Source: JBBDNV01 sp040877415 (lineage in GTDB: Bacteria > Planctomycetota > Planctomycetia > Pirellulales > PALSA-1355). From it: a stretch of 15,852 nucleotides of DNA. The notes under the pieces are model-generated. The model saw nothing but the letters and a program-made list of their open reading frames with translations. It had not been told where the DNA came from and did no database searches. Positions 1-9,031 of the stretch are shown here, in pieces. The DNA lies in contig JBBDNV010000141.1 in assembly GCA_040877415.1 (NCBI GenBank), positions 1 to 15,852 on the forward strand. The letters run 5' to 3'. Numbering within the stretch: the stretch's first letter is position 1; every line of letters begins with the position of its first letter. The position numbers and the translations under genes were made by a program.

Positions 1-17
1 GAAAGGGAAATCGAACG

Positions 18-1382
<1,365 letters not shown>

Positions 1383-1445
1383 ATTTGTATTGTGCATTTT
1401 CGAGCCGGCGCCGAAATCGCGCGGCGACACGAGCCCGAGTGCCAT

Positions 1446-1451
1446 ATTGTA
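1446..1451 (-). promoter_or_regulatory. Possible -10 element of the initiator tRNA promoter
   Basis: TACAAT on the minus strand lies 64 nt upstream of the tRNA 5' end, which would give a leader of about 56 nt. No convincing -35 hexamer is seen at 16-18 nt, so support is weak. Confidence 0.3.
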
Positions 1452-1632
1452 CCGCGCGTTGGCCGAAACGTCGAGTGCGGCGGCCGGTCGCGGCGTCTGC
1501 GACTGGTGGACATTGGCGCTTGCCGTGGAAAGTCCATCACATACCGTACATGGGTCGCAATCCGCCTAAAGGGGCGCGCCGGAATACGTCGCCTCTGTTG
1601 ACGCAAGTCACGTTGGCTTCAGGCCTTCTTGC

Positions 1633-1661
1633 TTGGCGCGGTCGGTGGCCACTGTTACACT
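1633..1661 (+). promoter_or_regulatory. Sigma70-like promoter for the toroid membrane protein
   Basis: TTGGCG (1633-1638), a 17-nt spacer, then TACACT (1656-1661) preceded by an extended -10 TG at 1653-1654. Transcription would start near 1668, giving a leader of about 107 nt before the ATG at 1775. The remainder of the 1383-1774 gap shows nothing else I can name. Confidence 0.5.
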
Positions 1662-1774
1662 CCAAGGTGGAGCGTTGCGGAGAAGAAACGTCACTTTTTC
1701 TACCCCCTTTCCCTCGTGCCGCCCACTATCGGGCGCCGCGATCTCTTGGCGCCGTCGTAGCGGGAGAACCGTTG

Positions 1775-3487
1775 ATGCCCGTGGGCGAGTCAGATTTTCC
1801 TGGCAAAGGCAAGCGGCCCCATCCCGCCGGCAGCCGGCCGCTTGCGGCCGCTTCGGCTGGGGGCGGCGCTGCCTCGAAGCGTCCGGTCGCCGCCGGCGCC
1901 TCGAATCGTCCGATTCTGCTCAAACCCCGCTCGGAGGGCGACTTGCCCGACGCGGACGACGACGTTGAGGACGAAGAGGAGACCGATCTCAAAGAGGTGC
2001 TCCGCAACGCTCCGGCCTGGCTGGTGAGCACCGTATTTCACATGCTGCTGTTGATCGTGCTGGGACTGCTGGCCGTGGGGACCAGAAATCAGCAGGCGGA
2101 GCTGGCCGTGGAAGTCAGTTATGCCGATCAATTGGGTGATCAACTGGAAGATCCGAAGGCGCTTGAAGGCACGACGGAATTCGAAAGTCCGCCGCAGGAA
2201 CAAATCATTACGCCGCAGGACTTGCCCCCTGTCGACGATCCCCTGGCCAGTCCGCTTACGATGGCCGATTTGCAGTTGGGGACGACGGGTCCGGCGCCAA
2301 TCACGGGCCCGGTCGCGATCGAGGGGGCCCCGATCGGACTGGCACTCAAGGGCAGGCAGTTTGGAAGCCGAAACGTACTGCTTGGCAAGTACGGCGGCAC
2401 CGCGTTGACCGAGGACGCGGTCGAAGCCGGGCTCAAGTGGCTCGTCAAACAACAAAAACCCGACGGCACCTGGAGCCTTTCCGGTCCGTACGTCGACGGA
2501 TCGACGAGCGAGAACGTGCCGGCCGCCACGGCCATGGCCCTGTTGGCCTTCCAAGGGCACGGCGACACCCACCGCGGCGGCCAGTACTCGAAAGTCGTCA
2601 GCCGCGGGTGGAGCGCGCTGTTGAAGTTGCAGGAAAAGGACGGATTGTTCAGCGGGGCGATGACGCAGAAGAACCAAATGCTCTACGCGCACGCCCAGTG
2701 CGCGATCGCGCTGTGCGAGCTTTACGGAATGACGCTGGATTCGCGCTTTCGCGGTCCGGCCGAGCGGGCCATCGCCTACGCGGTGCAGGCACAGGACAAG
2801 ACGTACGGCGGCTGGCGCTATGAGCCCGGCAAGGATTCGGACACGTCCGTGACCGGCTGGTTCGTGATGGCATTGCAGAGCGCGCGGATGGCCGGCCTGA
2901 AAGTTCCGGACGAAGTGCTCGCGAGAGTCAACGAGTACCTCGATTCCGCCGCACTCGACGACGGCCGCCGCTACGGCTATTGGCGGATGGCACAGCCGTC
3001 GAACGCCGTTTCGGCCGAAGGTTTATTGTGCCGCCAGTATCTGGGCTGGCCGCAAACCGACCCGCGGCTGATCGAGGGGATTTCCGAGCTTGTCCAAAAA
3101 TCTCCGATTAGCTACGAAATGGGTCACGAGCAAGACGTTTATTATTGGTACTACGCCACGCAAGTCGCGCACCACATGGAGGGCCAGATCTGGAACGATT
3201 GGAACAAGGTCATGCGCGAATTGGTACCGGCGAAACAGCTCAAGAAAGGACCCGAGGCCGGCAGTTGGGATCCGCTGCAAGACAAATGGGCCAGCTTCAA
3301 CGGCCGGCTGTACATGACCTGCCTGTCCATCTACATGTTGGAGGTTTACTACCGGCATCTGCCGCTTTACTCGGGCTACCAGGCCATTAACGCGCTGCCG
3401 CCCGTGCCCGCCGCTAAGCCCTCGGCCGACGGCGACCAGAAACCCGAGCCCGACAAACCCGCGAACATCGAAGCAGCACCCGAGTAA
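1775..3487 (+). CDS. Membrane-anchored squalene-cyclase-like alpha/alpha-toroid protein
   Basis: 570 residues from the ATG at 1775, which has GGGAGA 7 nt upstream. The frame is open back to 1346, but that part overlaps the tRNA and promoter. Order of parts: a basic, Ala/Pro-rich N-terminus; an acidic run (residues 59-71); one membrane segment (about 83-102); a Pro/acidic linker; then a helical toroid of prenyltransferase/squalene-oxidase repeats (about 208-535) and a short Pro-rich tail. QW-like repeat signatures include QQKPDGTWSL (226-235) and QDKTYGGWRYEP (340-351). The class II cyclase DxDD motif is not intact: the nearest match is DSDTS (354-358), so cyclisation is doubtful. Proteins of this plan are common in planctomycetes, where their role is, as far as I know, uncharacterised. 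The fold assignment is solid; the function is open. It probably faces the periplasm, since the toroid follows the single membrane segment. Confidence 0.85.
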   Translation: MPVGESDFPGKGKRPHPAGSRPLAAASAGGGAASKRPVAAGASNRPILLKPRSEGDLPDADDDVEDEEETDLKEVLRNAPAWLVSTVFHMLLLIVLGLLAVGTRNQQAELAVEVSYADQLGDQLEDPKALEGTTEFESPPQEQIITPQDLPPVDDPLASPLTMADLQLGTTGPAPITGPVAIEGAPIGLALKGRQFGSRNVLLGKYGGTALTEDAVEAGLKWLVKQQKPDGTWSLSGPYVDGSTSENVPAATAMALLAFQGHGDTHRGGQYSKVVSRGWSALLKLQEKDGLFSGAMTQKNQMLYAHAQCAIALCELYGMTLDSRFRGPAERAIAYAVQAQDKTYGGWRYEPGKDSDTSVTGWFVMALQSARMAGLKVPDEVLARVNEYLDSAALDDGRRYGYWRMAQPSNAVSAEGLLCRQYLGWPQTDPRLIEGISELVQKSPISYEMGHEQDVYYWYYATQVAHHMEGQIWNDWNKVMRELVPAKQLKKGPEAGSWDPLQDKWASFNGRLYMTCLSIYMLEVYYRHLPLYSGYQAINALPPVPAAKPSADGDQKPEPDKPANIEAAPE

Positions 3488-3538
3488 CCGGCTGCCGACG
3501 GGGACCGGCTCGACAACGGGTTCGGCTCGGGCGCGCAA

Positions 3539-4027
3539 TCAGAATTCGCGCGGCGCGCGGCGTGCCGGCTTTTTGGGGGCGGCCTTTGGCGGAATCAAAT
3601 CTTCCGGCGCGGCGTCGGCCGGAGCGGGGCGCTGGGGGCCGGCTGAGGGCGCCTTTTGGTTCGCCGGCTGCGGCAACCCTTCGGGGAGCGGCAGCGCATC
3701 GGCCGGCGGGGCGACGTCCTCGGCATAGATCGGACGATAGATCCAGCGGTCCGGCCCGAGCTGCTTCGATTCGTATCCGATCGGCTGCCGGATCGGCCCT
3801 TGGCCGGGGAAGTACGGATTTTCCCATTGCATCCGGTACGTCAAATCGAGCTGTCGCGCGATCGCGTTCAATCGCCGCGCTTCGGCGGTTCGATAGGACT
3901 GGGCGGCGGGATCGAAGCCGTCGGTGTTCGACTCGGGATCGAGTCCGCCGGCCGCGGGCGTACCGGCCAGCGCGATCGCCAGCGCCGCGATCGCGAGCGA
4001 CCCCCGTGCGAAGCGTCCGGTTTCCAT
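3539..4027 (-). CDS. Small secreted Pro/Ala-rich protein, unknown function
   Basis: 162 residues with a clear signal peptide: basic start METGRFARG, hydrophobic core SLAIAALAIALAGTPAAG, likely cleavage near residue 27. The mature part has a short ordered stretch with aromatic residues (LDLTYRMQWENPYFPGQGP, about 80-98, and DRWIYRPIYAED) and then a disordered Pro/Ala tail rich in basic residues ending RRAPREF. I recognise no domain. It begins 15 nt after the stop of the PHP metallohydrolase on the same strand, so the two are very likely co-transcribed. Its putative ribosome site is a run of seven G, 6 nt before the ATG. No terminator is seen downstream. Confidence 0.7.
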   Translation of the reverse strand: METGRFARGSLAIAALAIALAGTPAAGGLDPESNTDGFDPAAQSYRTAEARRLNAIARQLDLTYRMQWENPYFPGQGPIRQPIGYESKQLGPDRWIYRPIYAEDVAPPADALPLPEGLPQPANQKAPSAGPQRPAPADAAPEDLIPPKAAPKKPARRAPREF

Positions 4028-4042
4028 CGTCGACCCCCCCTG

Positions 4043-6334
4043 CTAATCGTCGCGCGACTCAGCCAATAGCTTAGCATACGCTTTGCGCGCCACGTCGTAG
4101 GCTGCTGCCGCGGCGGCTCGCTCCTCGGGGCGAATCCGCTTGACCTTTTGCTCCCAGCAGACGTCGACGGCATCCAGACACCACTGGGCGCTTTTCTTAC
4201 TGGCCCGGATCGGTTTGCCATCGAGCTCCACGAACACCGGATTGGTGTGCGAGCTGGGGAAGATGCGCAGGGCAACCCAACTCGACCGGTCCGGCGTGTA
4301 TTGGAACGTGAGCTCGCGCACCTGGCCGTCGGCGGTGAGCTCTTGTTTTTGCACCGCGTGGCCGTTGACGATTAGCTCGACGGGCACTTTGTTTGTGTTG
4401 CCGATCCTTGCGCGTTCGACGTGCCAATAGGGCTTTTGATCGAGCGGCTTGTTGCGGATTTCCTCGACCGGCTCGTCGGCCACAAGCGCCGCGGCGCGGA
4501 CTTTGATCTCGAGCGGAGTGCCGCCGGCGGTCGCCAGGACGCTCGCGCGTCCGCCGTCGCCCGGTTCGCCGACCCCCAGCCCGCCGACCGTGAAATCGAA
4601 CAAGTGGCTGAGCCCGTCGCAGCAGTAGCTGGCCCCGTCGCGGAGCCGCATGACCCAGCGGTCGTAGTCGAGCGGCTGCCCGTTGTCGAGCTTGACGTAC
4701 GCGCGGCCCAGCCCCACCTTGTCGCCGTAGATGCAGGGGAAATCGGTTTCGCCGCTGATCCGGGCGGTGTAGCCGCAGTTCAGCGTGTGATACCAGATGT
4801 TCAATTCCCAGATGGCCGGGGTGTCCACCGAGGAGATGAAATCGCAGACACCGTGGACCACGTCGACGACGTATTCATTGGCGCCGATGCCGTCGAACTT
4901 CGGCATGTCGTAAGTGGGCAAGCTCTTGGCGGGCACCTGCAAGCCCCAACCGCTGTGCGAAAACCCAACGACGGCCCCCTGCTCTTTGCCCCATTTGAGA
5001 ATCGGCAAATCCCAACTGGGCCAGTCTTCGATGCGCGTCGTGCCGGGATAGTCGTCCTCGGAAAGCCGCAGCAGGCACAAATGCCCGCAGTGCTGGCTGG
5101 GAAAGCCGGACACCTCGACGTCATAGCGCATCAGGTTGCCGGGCTGCGAGAGTTTGTGGACCTTGCCCTCGAAGTACTGCTTTTGAAAGTACCAGCACGG
5201 GCCCCAGGAGAGCACGCAGCCGACGTTCAGATCTTCTCCCAGGATGTGCCGCATCATATCGACCGGCTGCACGCCTTCGGCCGGCGACTCGTAGTGGGCG
5301 CAGCCGGCGGCGTGGATGTGGTGATCGCCGGAGAACCAGCCGTGGTCGGCCATCTTGATCCAGCGTGCCAGATGAAAGGTCTCCTTGTGCGAGACCGAAT
5401 CGGGCACGTTGATCTCGCGCGCTAGCACGCGATATTCCGGCCCGCGGCCGTAGCTGACCGTGAATTTTCCGGGCGGCAGCATCACGCTTTCGCCGCTGTG
5501 CCGGTAGATTTGCTCGTGGAAGAAAAAGTCGGGGGCGAGCCGGCGCGACATCGAGGGATAGACGCGGTTCTTGGCGTCGCGGATGACGAAATGGCCGGTG
5601 GTCGGCCGGCCGTCGTCGTCGGTGATATCGAGCGTCACCTCGACGGCCGGCTCGCAGTTGAACAACACGTTGACTTCATTGCGGAAGCCGAGATCTTGCG
5701 TGCCCTGCCCCACGTCGAACGCCAGCTTCGCCTCGCGGCGGCCGACGTCGCGGCTGTAAAGCTCGATCAGCCGGTATTCCAGCGGCAGGCCGGATAGCGT
5801 CTTGTTCAGCGGCTGGCCGTCGACGGTGGTCACGTCGAGCCAGCGGTCGCCGACTTCGTTGGGCTTGATCGTGATTTCGGGGTCGGCGCTGCCAGTCGAT
5901 CGTTTCACCAGCGGCGCGGCGTTCGGGCTCGCGGCGCGCAGCGGCGCCGTCACGCCGGCCTCGTTGTGCACCTTGACCAGAAACACGCGGTGACCCTGCT
6001 GCAAGAGCTTGGGCGGAGCCTGGCCGACGGCCACTTTCACGCGGCTTTCAGGATTGATGTTGACGCCCACCAGGCACAACGGGTCGAGCACGGCTTGAAT
6101 TTGCCCAGCCGCTTCGGCCGCGTCGGCGTTTGCAAGCGCTTTGTCAAGGGCCGCTTGCTGCGCTTTGTCCAAGGGCGAACCGACCAGTTCCAGCGCTTGC
6201 GCGACGCGCTTGACTTGCGCCGCCAGCGGCTGCCACTCGACGTCGGTGACGATCGGCAGCGGATCTGCGGCCGCGGCCAGGTTTGCGAAAACGAACGGCA
6301 CAGCCAACAGTCCAAGATTTGCGAGGCGGCACAT
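4043..6334 (-). CDS. Secreted CehA/McbA-family PHP-domain metallohydrolase
   Basis: 763 residues with a signal peptide (hydrophobic residues about 6-22, Ala-rich cleavage region). About 320 residues of N-terminal, probably beta-rich, sequence precede the PHP-type metal site: GDHHIHA (336-342; His339 and His341), FSHSGWG (His460) and a terminal GETDFP (528-533). Families with this layout bind divalent metals and hydrolyse ester, carbamate or phosphate bonds (CehA is a carbaryl hydrolase), but the name reflects fold, and no substrate can be read from the sequence. A C-terminal beta-like domain (about 600-730) and a basic helical tail end the protein. The ATG is preceded by AAGGA at a 9-nt spacing. 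It is the first gene of a two-gene operon with the small secreted protein downstream, and it diverges from a truncated gene at 6427. Confidence 0.88.
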   Translation of the reverse strand: MCRLANLGLLAVPFVFANLAAAADPLPIVTDVEWQPLAAQVKRVAQALELVGSPLDKAQQAALDKALANADAAEAAGQIQAVLDPLCLVGVNINPESRVKVAVGQAPPKLLQQGHRVFLVKVHNEAGVTAPLRAASPNAAPLVKRSTGSADPEITIKPNEVGDRWLDVTTVDGQPLNKTLSGLPLEYRLIELYSRDVGRREAKLAFDVGQGTQDLGFRNEVNVLFNCEPAVEVTLDITDDDGRPTTGHFVIRDAKNRVYPSMSRRLAPDFFFHEQIYRHSGESVMLPPGKFTVSYGRGPEYRVLAREINVPDSVSHKETFHLARWIKMADHGWFSGDHHIHAAGCAHYESPAEGVQPVDMMRHILGEDLNVGCVLSWGPCWYFQKQYFEGKVHKLSQPGNLMRYDVEVSGFPSQHCGHLCLLRLSEDDYPGTTRIEDWPSWDLPILKWGKEQGAVVGFSHSGWGLQVPAKSLPTYDMPKFDGIGANEYVVDVVHGVCDFISSVDTPAIWELNIWYHTLNCGYTARISGETDFPCIYGDKVGLGRAYVKLDNGQPLDYDRWVMRLRDGASYCCDGLSHLFDFTVGGLGVGEPGDGGRASVLATAGGTPLEIKVRAAALVADEPVEEIRNKPLDQKPYWHVERARIGNTNKVPVELIVNGHAVQKQELTADGQVRELTFQYTPDRSSWVALRIFPSSHTNPVFVELDGKPIRASKKSAQWCLDAVDVCWEQKVKRIRPEERAAAAAAYDVARKAYAKLLAESRDD

Positions 6335-6360
6335 GGTCGGCGGTCCTTATGGTTCAATGG

Positions 6361-6389
6361 CGGACAGGCAAGCTCCCGGTGTCTATAAT
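6361..6389 (+). promoter_or_regulatory. Sigma70-like promoter for the truncated conserved gene
   Basis: CGGACA (6361-6366), a 17-nt spacer and a perfect TATAAT (6384-6389). The start point would be near 6396, about 31 nt before the ATG at 6427. Confidence 0.6.
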
Positions 6390-6414
6390 ACGGCGCTCGA
6401 CAAACGCCGTGCAA
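6385..6414 (-). promoter_or_regulatory. Divergent promoter for the metallohydrolase operon
   Basis: On the minus strand TTGCAC (6409-6414), an 18-nt spacer and TATTAT (6385-6390). The -10 overlaps the plus-strand TATAAT by five bases, so the two directions would compete for polymerase. The -35 matches only 3 of 6 positions. Confidence 0.4.
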
Positions 6415-6426
6415 GCAGGCGGCCGG

Positions 6427-6933
6427 ATGGCCAAGGCCGATGCGACGGGAGGAGCACACTTGGGTGAGACCGAAGCGGGCACGATCGGATTCCGCGTCAA
6501 AAGTGGTTGGGCAACGGCGGTTCTCTTGGCCGGCCCGACCGATGCGCCGCGGGCGATTGCGCGGCTGGTGGTCGAGCTGTCGGACGCCAAGATTCCCGCG
6601 TCGCGACAGCCGTACCACGCGGCCACAGGTCGGGAAGAAACCGATCGAGCCAAGGTGAACCAGCGCGTGAGGATCGTCAAGCAAGTCGCGAATCGTTCGG
6701 TGGCGGATCTCATCGAGCGGCATCGACAGTTGATCGGCCCGTTCGGCACTGCCGCGCTGGTGGTTGGCAGCCTGGTTGAGCCCGAGGCCATCGCCAATCC
6801 GCACATTCGCGCCCATGCCTGCGAGGGCAAGCTGCCAATTGCCCAAATTAACAAAATAATGGTACTGAAAAAAATCTGCTTGACTTCTGCCGGGGGGAGG
6901 TTAAAAGGTTGTTGTTCGGGCCATAACAGGTAA
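6427..6933 (+). pseudogene. Conserved hypothetical protein, apparently truncated at the C-terminus
   Basis: 168 residues from the ATG at 6427. The part reading GFRVKSGWA ... ASRQPYHAATG ... IANPHIRAHACEG matches, from memory, a conserved family of unknown function in planctomycetes and some other bacteria. In that family the sequence after the HIRAHAxEG motif continues through a further 50-70 residues with Lys/Arg-rich helices. Here the resemblance stops near residue 138 (about 6838). The frame then enters AT-rich DNA with promoter-like elements and reads a tail (ending CCSGHNR) that looks non-coding. I infer that the gene's 3' part was lost by deletion or rearrangement, leaving an expressed remnant or pseudogene. 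It keeps a good promoter (TATAAT at 6384-6389). The family's enzymatic role is unknown to me. Confidence 0.6.
6880..6907 (+). promoter_or_regulatory. Possible promoter for the PEP-CTERM protease gene
   Basis: TTGACT (6880-6885), a 16-nt spacer and TAAAAG (6902-6907), within a local AT-rich patch. The start would be near 6914, giving a leader of about 140 nt that contains the nested hairpins at 6954-7027. Confidence 0.35.
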
Positions 6934-6953
6934 ACCAACGCAGAGCTACTGAC

Positions 6954-7027
6954 AAGGCGCCACGATTCTCAGCACGCGACCGCCGTTTTGGCGGTTTTTC
7001 GTGTGAGGGTCGCGGCGCCTTTTTTTT
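6954..7027 (+). terminator. Nested terminator-like hairpins in the protease leader
   Basis: Inner hairpin: ACCGCC/GGCGGT (6979-6984 and 6990-6995) with loop GTTTT, followed by four further T. Outer hairpin: AAGGCGCC (6954-6961) can pair with GGCGCCTT (7014-7021), followed by a run of eight T (7020-7027). A third, alternative pairing joins CGCGACC (6975-6981) to GGTCGCG (about 7008-7014), so the folds are mutually exclusive in part. This may simply end transcription from the truncated gene. Since the next ATG is only 28 nt beyond the T run, it may equally act as an attenuator of the protease gene. Confidence 0.65.
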
Positions 7028-7054
7028 GTAGCCGCCAGACTCCAGGGGCAATAG

Positions 7055-8962
7055 ATGAACCTTCCCACGATTCGGGTCGTTCACAAATCTTTCTTAATCA
7101 AGTCGCTTATTATCGGGTGTTCATTGGCGGGCACCGCCTCGCTGGCGGAGGCGCAGTTGGCGGGATCCGCTAAACCGCCGTTCTCAGCAACGGGGCAATT
7201 CATCGCCGATGCCACCTCGCCGGCCTTTATCCCGTACGATGGCAACGCGGTGGGTAAGGCTATCGGGCACTACGTGAGCGGCAACAGCGGGACCGTGACG
7301 GGGCCTTTCTCGGGCACGAATATCAACACCCTCGTGGGAGCGGATACTTTCTATGCGAACGGATACACGGGCTCGAACGTGGCCATCGCCAACATCGAAG
7401 CGGGTCACGTTTGGAACGGCCACGAGACGCTTTCGACGACCGTGCAGATTACCAATCACGCCAGGTCGCTCAACGAAATCGATCGACACGCGACGTGGGT
7501 GGGAATGATCCTCGCGGGGAAACAAGCCGGTCCGGATGCGGGCGCTTATCAAGAGGGGATGGCCCCGGACGCGCAACTCTACAGCGGGGCCCTTTCCGCG
7601 CAATGGGGCGGGAGCCCCCGCTATGCCACCGGCTTCAGTTTCTTTTTCTCCACCTGGTTCGATCAGTATCGCAAAGCTTTCAGCACGGGGATGGATGACA
7701 GCGGCCGCGTCGCCGACGTGATCAACAGCAGCATCGGCGGCGGCGATGTAACCGGTACGAGCACTGAAGCGCTCGCCACCGACGGATTGGCGAATGCCAA
7801 TCCGCGCACTTTGTTCGTCGCCAGCGCGGGTAACTCCGGCCCGGGACCGAACCAGGTGGGGGCGCCGGCGTCCGCGTACAACAACATGAGCGTCGGCGCG
7901 CTGGGGACAGACCCGAACTACAACACGCCGTCGAGTTTCAGCAGCGGCGGCCCCAACAACTACGCCGACCCGGTGAACGGCACGATCGCCAATGCCCGGC
8001 AGGTCGTCGACATTGCCGCGCCCGGCCAGCAACAAAGTTCGGCGTACTACGGTGGTGAGACGGGCGGCAACGGCACGACCGACAATCCGCTCATTGGGGG
8101 CAGCGGCCCGACCGGCCCGCCGAGCGGCATCGCGGGAGGGCCGAACTTCTATTCCCGCGGCATCGCCGGGACGAGTTTCTCTTCTCCCACCGTGGCCGGC
8201 GGCGCTGCGCTCTTGTATGACGCGGCTTACTCGGCCCTTGCGCCGGATGCCGATGCCCGCGACGCGCGCGTCATCAAAGCCGTGCTGATGAACTCGGCCG
8301 ACAAGACGGTCGGCTGGAACAACGGCCAGATCGCCCATCCCAACGGTCAAGGGGGCGTGCTGACCACCCAAGGTCTCGACAACCGCGTGGGAACCGGGGC
8401 GATGAACCTGGACGCGGCCTATACCCAGTTCCTGGGCGGCACCACCGACGTGCCCGGATTGGGAAGCGGCAATATGGGCCAGGTCGACGAGGTGGGTTGG
8501 GATTTCGGACAAGTTGTAAGCGGTATGACCAACGATTATTTTTTCGAGACGCCGCTTTTGGCCGGATCGATCTTCACCGCCACCTTAACCTGGTTTCGCG
8601 ACCGCAGCATCGACGTCGAAAACAACGTGTCCGACGACAGCTACGACGATCTGGACTTGGAGCTGTGGAGCGTTTCGGACGGCAGCCCCCCCACGCTGAT
8701 CAGCGAGTCCGCAAGCGCGTTTAACAACTCCGAACACTTTTCCTTCCCGCTGCCGGCGACCGGCGACTATGCCTTGCGCGTGCGGTGGTTCGACGAAGTG
8801 TTCGACCTGGTCGAAGATGAGGACCTGGAAACCTACGGTTTGGCCTGGGCCGTGGTGCCGGAACCGTCAACCGTCGTGCTCATGGGCATGGCGACGGCAG
8901 CGGTCCTCTTCGTCGCGGGGCGCCGGAGGCGCACGAGACGCTCCGCGCCATCTTCGGTCTGA
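7055..8962 (+). CDS. S8-like serine protease with PEP-CTERM sorting signal
   Basis: 635 residues, with AGGGG 6 nt before the ATG. A signal peptide (residues about 11-33, cleavage after AEA) leads into a subtilisin-like domain (about 95-460). The His motif is RHATWVG (His145), the oxyanion Asn260 is in ASAGNSGPG, and the nucleophile Ser374 is in GTSFSSP. The position normally holding Asp in a D-T/S-G motif reads NIEAGHVW, putting Glu115 there. A beta-rich region (about 475-600), like pre-peptidase domains, follows. The C-terminus has the PEP-CTERM signature VPEPST (601-606), a hydrophobic segment (607-621) and an RRRR cluster. Such tails are recognised and processed by an exosortase, after export, on the way to the cell surface. 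No exosortase is in this window. The gene is alone on its strand between a leader with hairpins and a weak terminator. Protease activity is inferred, not certain, given the Asp change. Confidence 0.88.
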   Translation: MNLPTIRVVHKSFLIKSLIIGCSLAGTASLAEAQLAGSAKPPFSATGQFIADATSPAFIPYDGNAVGKAIGHYVSGNSGTVTGPFSGTNINTLVGADTFYANGYTGSNVAIANIEAGHVWNGHETLSTTVQITNHARSLNEIDRHATWVGMILAGKQAGPDAGAYQEGMAPDAQLYSGALSAQWGGSPRYATGFSFFFSTWFDQYRKAFSTGMDDSGRVADVINSSIGGGDVTGTSTEALATDGLANANPRTLFVASAGNSGPGPNQVGAPASAYNNMSVGALGTDPNYNTPSSFSSGGPNNYADPVNGTIANARQVVDIAAPGQQQSSAYYGGETGGNGTTDNPLIGGSGPTGPPSGIAGGPNFYSRGIAGTSFSSPTVAGGAALLYDAAYSALAPDADARDARVIKAVLMNSADKTVGWNNGQIAHPNGQGGVLTTQGLDNRVGTGAMNLDAAYTQFLGGTTDVPGLGSGNMGQVDEVGWDFGQVVSGMTNDYFFETPLLAGSIFTATLTWFRDRSIDVENNVSDDSYDDLDLELWSVSDGSPPTLISESASAFNNSEHFSFPLPATGDYALRVRWFDEVFDLVEDEDLETYGLAWAVVPEPSTVVLMGMATAAVLFVAGRRRRTRRSAPSSV

Positions 8963-8982
8963 ACGCACGCCGGGGCGACTCA

Positions 8983-9006
8983 GCGCCAGCTCGCGGCGCG
9001 GTTTTT
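8983..9006 (+). terminator. Weak intrinsic terminator after the protease gene
   Basis: Stem GCGCC/GGCGC (8983-8987 and 8995-8999) with a 7-nt loop, then GG and five T (9002-9006). It sits 20 nt after the protease stop codon, before the convergent oxidoreductase gene. Confidence 0.45.
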
Positions 9007-9031
9007 GTAAACGCCGAGCGTACGTGCCACG

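Noticed and set aside
4421..5425. 334-residue plus-strand open frame inside the metallohydrolase
   Set aside because: Antisense shadow; the opposite frame has PHP motifs and a signal peptide.
6925..6953. c-di-GMP-I riboswitch call in the protease leader
   Set aside because: GGTAAACC and ACGCAGAGC are reminiscent, but the hairpin that should separate them is absent; kept only as a remark, not as a feature.
7184..8512. 442-residue minus-strand open frame opposite the protease
   Set aside because: Antisense shadow of the S8-like domain; Arg/Gly/Val-rich without structure, no start signals.
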